From positions 106,780,415-106,844,414 of the forward strand of contig JAHLJT010008756.1 in assembly GCA_031308135.1 (NCBI GenBank): DNA of 64,000 nucleotides, given 5' to 3'. How positions within the stretch are numbered: the stretch's first letter is position 1; each line of letters begins with the position of its first letter. This document shows, piece after piece, positions 56,661-64,000 of the stretch. Under the pieces are notes generated by a model. That model saw nothing but the letters and a program-made list of their open reading frames with translations. It made no database searches and was not told where the DNA came from. The stretch comes from Acheta domesticus. Taxonomy: Eukaryota; Arthropoda; Insecta; Orthoptera; Gryllidae. Position numbers and translations under genes: made by a program.

Positions 56661-56867
56661 ACCTGCGTACTCCGCGCATGCCTGGTTTCATACATTTTCA
56701 TAATTGTAAAGGTACGGCCCTGCGCCGCCTCCACCTTGCGTCCTCTCTTTTCCTTTTGCCCCGCCACTTTCCTGGTCCACTCCTTTGTGCCGTTCTTTCT
56801 CTGCAACATCCCTTCTGGAGCCGAGTCCGCACTTCCGCACGCCTCTCGTTTCCAGTTGCCCTTGAGA

Positions 56868-57075
56868 TGGGTTCCAGTCCCGACGGTGGCAGGATTTTCC
56901 ACATTAGCTAGACAGGTCGAATTCTGCCGCCGTCTGGAGAATTCGAGCATCTGGCTGCTGTGATCGGCAGTTTTCTATGGTTTCTCCGATCAATACCAGG
57001 CGAATGCCGCAGAAGTACCCTCACAAACGGGCTACAGACCGCGTGCGATTTTTCCTGCCTCCTCTTGCCCTGGAA
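56868..57075 (+). mobile_element. SINE family A copy, 3' truncated
   Basis: It starts at the head's B-box (GGGTTCCAGTCCCGACGG), followed by TTCCACATTAGCTAGACAGG, TCGAATTCTGCCGCCGTCTG, GCTGCTGTGATCGGCAG, CTCCGATCAATACCAGGCG and GTACCCTCACAAACGGGC, and stops in the pyrimidine-rich tract. The 3' half is missing. Confidence 0.85.
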
Positions 57076-57834
57076 GGGATATCTGGTGAGCAGAAAATCC
57101 TTCCACTCTCTATTGCATCCAGACTACACCAGGTATTTTGGTGCGTCAGAATGCTCATGAATTGCCTACCAAATAGGGACGACATGTCAGAAATGGTAGG
57201 TATGTAACACTAGTGCACGAGATTTCCCACCACATGTTTAAAGTCATCCTCTTGTCATCAGTACATGCCTTAGAAGTTTTAAAAAAAATTTATCCTCAAT
57301 CACTACGCAATTCCGACAAAGAGATAACAGTAAAAGATAATCTTCGCAATTCGGGACCTGTCAATGTATCATTCGATTCGTTATTGCGTCCAGAACTCGA
57401 AAAAATCTTATTGTTTTATTATTGGATGCAATAGTGGTTTGGTTGCACGTGTGCAATTGCAACTTCGTAGACCAGGAGCTACTAGCTTCAAATGCTCACG
57501 ATGAGGTGTATTCGATCAGTTAAGTAACTGGATCAAGGCTTCAGACTACTTGGTGCGGAATTGTAGAGACAGCCTATCCTGTCTGATTCGTTTCGGTGAC
57601 TTCCTTATCTCTTCATCAAAAATACCAGAGAGGTACACGGCCATAGACAAAGCGCAAACCTTCCTTCCCACTCTCGCGGCCTGGTTTTTGGACTGATATG
57701 CCATTCTTCTCCTATGGTCCAAACAGCACAATCTCAAATGACTATGACTTTGGATGGAAATATATATGAGGTTAAGACTCCAATTGGACAGTATGGTTAT
57801 CGAAAAGAAAGAAAAGAATTGCCTTATCAGTAAT
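57076..57834. other. Unannotated stretch
   Basis: No gene recognised. The 118-codon minus-strand frame at 57546-57902 ends with a basic, ordinary-looking sequence, but its 5' part lies in a SINE F copy. Confidence 0.4.
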
Positions 57835-58177
57835 TTTAATGATTCAGTAAGCCTCATTTTACGTGGCGAGACTCGGGCGATCAGGCCCACCCTTCTGACC
57901 ACGCTCCTTTCGCTACGTTCCTTTCACCATCTAGCAGAGAAAAAAGCCGACGAAAGAGACTATTTGAATTTAGCTCAGAGGCTTTAGGCTTGGGGATATT
58001 TTACATGGAGTAAATCTATAACATGGGACAGACGGCTTTACATCTCCTCCGAAGGAAGTCGTACAAAGGATTTTTTCGTCTTTAAAAATCCTACAGCTTC
58101 GATCGGCTTGAACCCGCGACCTTGGTACAACAGCCCGATACGCTAAGTTGTAGCACCACCAAGCCGCATGATTTGTT
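57835..58177 (-). mobile_element. SINE family F copy with tRNA-like head
   Basis: The head, on the minus strand from 58177, reads GGCTTGGTGGTGCTACAAC (A-box region), then TCGCGGGTTCAAGCCGATCG (good B-box). The body has GACGAAAAAATCCT, ATAGATTTACTCC, AAAGCCTCTGAGCTAAATTC and TCTCGCCACGTAAAATGAGG, the same blocks and order as 22946-23330. The 3' end is not sharp. Confidence 0.82.
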
Positions 58178-59044
58178 CGATAGCTAAGCTTTTGCTGCTG
58201 CACGTCTCTACTTGTGCAGTAAGTCGATGAAATATTCATGCCGTATCCAACATAACATAATAACACATCTTATGAAATTGACATTACAAAACATTGCACA
58301 CCATCAAAACGTGCTCCATTCCCAGAAAATACTCCATTCCGACATTGACGTACCGCCCCGCATAGCTTACACATGTTGCATCAGGCTTTGGACGTGGCTC
58401 AGAGGTCGGTCAATATATTCCGCTCCATTTGTATTCCACGCGTCGCTCCCAGAAAACAAAGAGCGCGTATGCAAATTAGAAGTATTCTGGTATTCTACGT
58501 CGTCCATCTGCTCTCAAATTGCACCGGCAATGGCTGGCGTATGACGAGTCACTGATAGCCGCTTTGCAAGGGCAGCACGAACCATCTTAAAAGTTCATAG
58601 TTTTTTTTATGTATGTTTTCTTATTGTTTGTTTCACTGATTTCTTTTTGTTTTATTCCACATTTCCCCCTATATTTCATATTTCAAATTGTTCGACAGTA
58701 TCTGAATGAGTTTCTCGGCAAAATATTGTTTTCAGACATGCCCCTTTCCTTCATGGTATTGTACATTATTCGTTGCTCGTTTATATTTCAGTCAGATGAA
58801 GGACGCCCCAGAGTAATACCTTCATGAAGATAAACTTACATTGAAAGGTCAGTTTCAAACAATGCAGGGTTATAGAAACTCCACTTTCATCTAAACTGAT
58901 GTTATTGATTATTTATTGTTGAATTTTTAACAATTATACCTGTTTTTGTAAGGTTGTTTAAATAAAAAGAAATGAAATACTTTCTCGAAAATTGTATTAT
59001 TTACTTTCTCGTTCTCACCTACTACGAACTTACGTGCTAACGAG
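58178..59044. other. Unannotated stretch
   Basis: No gene recognised. Frames at 58212-58555 (two plus-strand registers) have ordinary composition but no domain. A T-rich low-complexity stretch is at 58595-58690. Confidence 0.45.
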
Positions 59045-59550
59045 ACGTTCTACAGCACAAAATGGCGATTTATTTGATAGAAAACACTGAACATGGGGCC
59101 CTGATATCAAAAAATAAGATAAATCTTCTTTCTGTGTATAGTACATTGCTTTCTCCAAGACATTTAGTTCAAAATCCCAGTTTGTGGGTCCTTGACATCG
59201 AAAAATTGGTTTATGACAAAAAACCTGTCTGTTTTTCTTGCTCTCCGTTCGTCTGTTTGTCCGTCCGTCCTTCAATGCTCAAGACACCTAAACCCTTCAG
59301 ACGATTTTCTGCCACATTGACATTCTCCAATCTCGCCGAACTCGAGGCCCAGCGAATTGGTAACGGATATTTTGGTTTTGGGGGCTGCTTTTAATGAAGC
59401 CTCGACATTTTCAAAATTTTCTCAAAAAATGGCCCTAATTTTTGGATTTTTCTCGGATAAAGCAAAGAACGCTTAAAAATTGTCTCATTTTCTTTAAACT
59501 CTCCGAATCCTCGATAATTGCAAAAAATTGCATTGATCGATTATTTTGCG
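59045..59550 (+). repeat. Dispersed repeat B copy
   Basis: Blocks in order: CAGCACAAAATGGCGATTTA, GTTTATGACAAAAAACCTGT, TGTTTGTCCGTCCGTCC, ACCCTTCAGACGATTTTCTG, CGAACTCGAGGCCC and TTTTCTCAAAAAATGGCC. The CTGTTTGTCCGTCCGTCC block sits where the 1.3-1.66 kb satellite has expanded in another copy. It is followed directly by the tail end of a reverse SINE A. Confidence 0.78.
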
Positions 59551-59935
59551 TTTCCGGACCCGTCAACTGCTATGGTCATTAATCCCGAAAGTGTAATGCA
59601 TGTTTTGTCACCGGAGGTGGCGGTGATCTTTCTTCTCTGGAGATCCGGCGCCTATCTACACGTTGGCTAGAGGGGTTGTTCGCCCACCAGGTACCTCCCA
59701 CTAGCGGGGGCACCGCCCCAACCGACACAAGATCTAAGCTCCCGACATGTGTGGTAGTGAATGTAAGAGAGTGTAAGGGATAAGGATAGGACAAAGAAAA
59801 GGAAGGAAAGATCGCGGGCGGTCCGTGACCACTTTGTAGAATGCTCCAGAATTCGCATAGTATTGTTTGGAGAAACAATTGAAAACTATTGAACAGGGCA
59901 GCCGGCCGCTAGAATTCTCCACCACACGCGACAGG
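59533..59935 (-). mobile_element. SINE family A copy
   Basis: Reverse orientation with the degenerate tail at the left, CAACTGCTATGGTCATTAAT, CACCGGAGGTGGCGGTGATC, GATCCGGCGCCTATCTACAC, GGGGGCACCGCCCCAACCG, GCTCCCGACATGTGTGG, the purine tract, GATCGCGGGCGGTCCGTG and CAGCCGGCCGCTAGAATTC. The head is lost. It is one of the least diverged bodies. Confidence 0.9.
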
Positions 59936-60509
59936 CCGAGCCGGGCCGGCTGTTTGCAATGGGTGACATCTAAAGAAATGCACGCAAAACATTTCGGCCG
60001 GTACTGCGCCGGGCTGCGCCGTGAGCTCCTAGTGGGTTTCCTGGTTTAGGGGTATAAGAGAAACCCTTTAATAGGCTGGAATAGGAATCTTTGTTGCTAG
60101 AGAGCTTTTCTCTAGAGTGTTCCGTCATTGCCTTTGAGTAATCTAAAGATACGTGTAGTTGTGTCCAACTTCAACCTTTGTTATCCATGTTTTGTTCGCA
60201 AATGATCTTTGGACAGGAGACCAACCCTGAGGAAAACCACGACAAGGTGTTCGAAACATCGGCACTACACAGCTTTCGACGCGGCGTCACCGAGATAGCC
60301 AAGATCATTTGCATGACGCTGGGAGCGGAAGCCTAGGACTTCACATGTTGTGTTTCATTCAACCGACAAATCTTTATAAAGTTAATGCCTTAATTATGGG
60401 ATAACTCTTTTGCGTAATCCCATGAAAAAATTTTAAAATATCCCACCTTGGCTGTTGCTTCCCCGTTTGATTTTGTCACGCTGTGTCACTTATAGACCCC
60501 GTGTGGAGT
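59936..60509. other. Unannotated stretch with small open frame
   Basis: From 60187 a 49-codon ATG frame (MFCSQMIFGQETNPEENHDK...) runs to a stop at 60334-60336. Its surroundings (60050-60345) are of ordinary composition and look like the end of a dispersed repeat, but I find no second copy here. A CTGAGGA...GAAAC arrangement at about 60227-60257 resembles a hammerhead core but does not fold as one. Confidence 0.35.
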
Positions 60510-60735
60510 AGAAAAAAAAGCGCTTGGCGAGGGGAAGGCGGAAAGTTTGCTGGCGTCCCGCTCTACACAGAGCTTCTTCCGCCCACGCCGCCCCCTCTTC
60601 TCCACTCGTCCCATCCTCTCTTCCCGCGTCGCGTCGCGTCGCCTCGCCCCGCCCCGCCCCGCTCCACGCCTCGCCCTGCGCCGACTCATGCATTATGCAG
60701 AGCGAGGGCGGCGGCCGCGCCGGTGTCGGACAGCC
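60510..60735. other. GC/CpG island with GC-box runs
   Basis: CCCCGCCCCGCCCCGC at about 60646-60661 and dense CpG. About 60 bp to its right (60800-60820) the minus strand has GCAGGTTCAATTCGG, a near-B-box, without a clear A-box. The open frames in all registers are compositional. Confidence 0.5.
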
Positions 60736-61904
60736 AGCAGTTAGGACAGGGCGATGAAGGGCCAACGGTAGCACCCTCCCAAAGAGAATCAATTACTCCG
60801 AATTGAACCTGCGTTCGTTTCAGCTGACAGCATTCATTTCGAGTTTTAAGCCTTTCCCGTCTTCCCGCTGGTCTTACCATGTTATTCCAATCAAAAGTTA
60901 ATTTTATTGATGGAAATGACGCCGTGCATATTGTAGGTTAACAAGAAAATAACTAAGAATTCAGACAGAAAATAGTTAACTACCTCAATAGGCGTGAGTT
61001 ATCTGGCAGAGACATTTAGCAACCTTCGACCTCCATTGGTCATCTTTAACCTCCCGGAGACTATCAGCTGCCCTCAGTACAGACAACATTTAATTATACT
61101 GAGAACGCGAACAGTGGCTGTGAAGATAGCCACACATATAGGTAAATACATGAGTAAGCACTTACAAAGAAAGCAACAGCTCGCCCAGTGGTTAAACGAC
61201 AACTAAATAATTGAACTATTAGGTAACCTTCAAAGAAGTGTTAATTTCAGATTTTATATTTTGCTTTAAACACATTTTAGTAGTTCCTCTTTCTCTGCGC
61301 AGTTTCACATTTACTCACTGTAGCCACAACATTTTTATGAAATTGACATTCCAGTGCATTCAATTGACTTTTCAATCCAACAAGAGAGGGAACTCTAACA
61401 TACACGATGCAGATTTCGCATTCATGCAATGTAAATGAATCTAGTTCAATTAATGAAGTAATTTCTACTTCAGAGAAGAGTTATTTTATTGCAGGAATTC
61501 TGACTAATGTCCAGTAATTTCAGTCAAGTGTTGAGGGAACGTATATAAACACTTGAACCTTTCCAATTAACCACTGCAATTACCTCATGTTTTCGTTGGG
61601 TTGATTACGTCATTTCTCTAAATTGACATAACACGACAAAGTAATATCATGGTACGTTTGTGAATGCTGATGACGAGTTGGGATAATATTTTCCCACTCG
61701 ATAAACAAATAATGGAGAATTATCGGTTCACTCAGCAGTATTTCAGCTAAAACGTTCGTAAAGTACAGAAAGAAAATTGTTTTCAGTCACCTTAAAAACA
61801 TGACCTATTCGTTTGAGTGAAGATGAGTGGTAAAAAAACATTGGTTTTTCGTTAATAAATTAGTTATAAAATACTTTAAGATTCTGGTATCTGTTTGATT
61901 TTTG
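60736..61904. other. Unannotated stretch
   Basis: Apart from the B-box-like string noted at 60800-60820, AT-rich with no feature recognised. Confidence 0.5.
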
Positions 61905-62175
61905 CTGTGGTGGGCGGGCCAGCGTGATGGGTCTCATACATGCACTCCACTACCATACATGTCGGGAGATCAGTCGGGTTTGTTTCTCCTAGCTGTGGTC
62001 CGTCGATAGGAGATACCTGGATAGGGAAAACCCTGCATGGCGATGTGCAGGTGGCGCCGATCTCACCATCCACTGGAGGTAAAACACCTCCACCTCCCTG
62101 TCCCTGATAAATTATGCACTACACTTACGGGACTAACGACCATAGGTGTTAACGGATCTAGAAACACCAATTAAC
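61905..62175 (+). mobile_element. SINE family A copy, 3' half
   Basis: It begins in the ACTACCATACATGTCGGGAG block and runs through GGAGATACCTGGATAGGG, GGCGCCGATCTCACCATCC, TACACTTACGGGACTAACG and AGGTGTTAACGG to the family's 3' end. The 5' half is missing. Confidence 0.85.
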
Positions 62176-62234
62176 GATGCTACAGAAGTAACAATGTTGG
62201 CGCTGAGCTATCGCAGCCCATGCAGGCTCGCATA

Positions 62235-62690
62235 TGGCATATGGTAGTTCCAGAGCGGGGAATCAGAGCGGGAAAAGCAGCCCCGGCGCGCGAAGTACGA
62301 GTACATTCGTTGGCGTGCACCCTCCGCCCGGCGAGTGGCTTCCGCGTGCCTTTAAGCGGGGCGAGGGGGCGAGGGGCGAGGGGCGAGGGGGCGAGGGGGT
62401 GAAGGAAGGCGCTCGATGATGTAACGAAGAGGCGCCCGGCCATTGTCAGCGGCGTGACAGCCTCTCGACGCGCGCGCGGGGCGCTCTCGGATCGCGTATT
62501 TCGGGCGCGCGCTCCGCTCCCTGCCCCGCCTCTGCCCCTGCCCCTGCCCCGCCCCTGCCCCGCCCCTGCCCCGCCCATGCCCAGCCACCTGCCACTCCCC
62601 GGCCCCGGGTCGCCGGACATCTCTTTTTACCCAGTCCCGTTCCTCCCTCTGTCCGCCTCTGCCTCCTCACGTACCACCCCGGCGTGCTGC
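62235..62690. other. GC/CpG island with G-run and C-run arrays
   Basis: Plus-strand GGGGCGAGG units at about 62357-62398 and, 120 bp on, plus-strand CTGCCCC/CCGCCCC units at about 62520-62582. Both strands therefore carry strong G-quadruplex and GC-box candidates. CpG is dense between them. The 146-codon minus-strand frame is compositional. Confidence 0.55.
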
Positions 62691-64000
62691 TCCCAAAAGA
62701 TTGCGGAAAACTTCATTTCAAAGACACGTGAGGACGGTAAAATATGCATATACTAGGTCTTTGATACAAGGATGAAGTGTCGGAAGTTGACGTTTATTTT
62801 GTCAGGAACCAAAGATTATAATACGTGCGAGAAAAACCGCACACGACCTTGGTACAGAACAGAATTTGGTTGCCCATTCCAAGGACAAATGAACAAAATA
62901 AGGATAAATTAATTGAAGTGAATTAAAAAAATCTTTATTTCGAATGTTCTACAAACAACATTGTTCTCCTGAACATTTCTATGCAGGAAAGGTTGTCTAA
63001 GATGCGGCTATTGTGACAATATTTCTACTCCAATAATAATTTTCAAACCATTCTTTCCATATCCCAAAATGCTTTTGTGTGCTCTATTTCCCCACCATTT
63101 TGAGCGAGATTGTTTGGGCAACTTAAAGCGTCGTGGATATGAATTGCGATGTTGCGGATAAATCTTCATTAAAATAGGAAACTGGGTATTTATCGGAAAT
63201 AGGGTAAACAGCGGTAGGGTTGTATAAGAAATTACACCTACGTGCATTCTGAAGTTTAAATTTATTTGGCTTGCAGTATTTCAATTGTTTAGTTATTACT
63301 TAAATTGATTAACATTCATAAATTATATCTTTACTTCACCTCAAATGAGAATCTTGCAACCAAATAATGTCTAATGTTTGTTTACTAGTGGTTGATAATA
63401 CCGAATTTCGGTGTACCGCATCTGAAGGGAAAGTGTAGTGTTTCGCGAAAGTGTTATCAATTGAGAGAGGATTTTTAAACTCTAAAAAATCTTCAAATAT
63501 GCTTTAAAATATATGCATTTATGACCTACAAATTCTGAAATATGCCCTTTAATATGCAATTAAAATTAACAATATGTTTTTCCAGTATAAATTATTCTTG
63601 ATAAAATTCAGGAGAAACATGCTTGGAATGAAAACATATATTTTTGGGCAAACATAATATAACATGGCTTACTTTGTGGGAGAAATAATTCAAGTAAATA
63701 TGCTTATTAGTGAAGAACGTTGTACGTATTGTTTCATTTTTTACTTTCTGGTATACGTAAAAAAATATATGAAGAAATATTCTGCATTTGCAAAAGTATT
63801 GTATCGTCTATAGAAAAAAAAACAACAAAACGCAAAATGTGATAAGCTCTTTCTAATCAACGAACACTCACAAATACATTCTTGAAAACATGAAACGTAT
63901 AAGAGATAAGTTTTTATTTCAATGAAATATACAAAATTTGCTCCTATTATTACACGAATATGCACCAGCAGGAAAAATTGCCCAAATATACACAAATATT
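62691..64000. other. Unannotated stretch
   Basis: AT-rich to the window end. No gene or repeat family recognised. Confidence 0.5.

Noticed and set aside
56252..56911. 219-codon plus-strand open frame, the longest in the window
   Set aside because: It is Pro/Arg/Ser-rich from a C-rich island and ends inside the tRNA-like head of a SINE A copy; the minus strand and other registers are also open.
60227..60260. Hammerhead ribozyme-like core (CTGAGGA...GAAAC)
   Set aside because: The spacing is tempting, but I could not pair a proper stem II, and neither flank supplies the stem I/III partners with a UH cleavage site.
1..64000. CRISPR arrays, operons or bacterial-type gene systems
   Set aside because: No spaced direct repeats, no tightly packed frames and no ribosome-binding-site pattern; the sequence is eukaryotic in character.

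Overview
This window reads as non-coding, repeat-rich nuclear DNA of an arthropod, most likely an insect with a large genome. The support is inferential: a Jockey-like non-LTR reverse transcriptase relic, relics of Tc1/mariner-type and pogo/Tigger-type transposons, many tRNA-headed SINEs, (TA)n and (AAT)n microsatellites, and an AT-rich background broken by short GC/CpG islands. I could not name a species. I recognise no intact host protein-coding gene, no rRNA and no canonical tRNA gene. The longest open frames lie in GC-rich or tandem-repeat DNA, where stop codons are rare, or run across repeat boundaries, so I treat them as fortuitous.

The most abundant element is a long tRNA-derived SINE, called family A here: about 500 bp when complete, 14 recognisable copies or pieces on both strands, about 4.8 kb in total. 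It has a tRNA-like head, a roughly 430-bp body with several well-conserved blocks, and a short AATC-type or AAAT-type 3' tail. Two other tRNA-headed families (F and G), a ~480-bp dispersed repeat without a recognised origin (B), and two low-copy families (C and D) also occur.

Layout: 0-9 kb holds a 127-bp tandem duplication, a CTGT/CCTG satellite that seems to have grown inside a family B copy, GC islands, a GC-rich minisatellite and two family A SINEs. 9.19-14.42 kb is bounded by a perfect 40-bp inverted repeat with abrupt edges, which may be the ends of a 5.2-kb element without a recognisable transposase. 15-19 kb holds an 18-bp minisatellite and a LINE relic interrupted by a 150-bp palindrome. 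21-24 kb is a SINE cluster. 26.35-26.98 kb is a pogo/Tigger remnant. 31.0-32.6 kb is a mosaic of DDE transposase pieces followed by a Jockey-like RT. 34-43.8 kb alternates SINEs and GC islands. 44.27-45.62 kb is a 1.34-kb TG...CA segment inside a (TA)n tract, best read as a solo LTR. 53.2-55.8 kb is a tandem duplication of a ~1.3-kb unit. 56-62.7 kb again mixes GC islands and SINEs.

The points most worth following are the 40-bp inverted-repeat pair, the solo LTR in (TA)n, the apparent proximity of family A SINEs to GC islands, and three compact palindromes that may be undescribed MITEs. I did not find a gene system; anything new here is at the level of mobile elements and repeat architecture.
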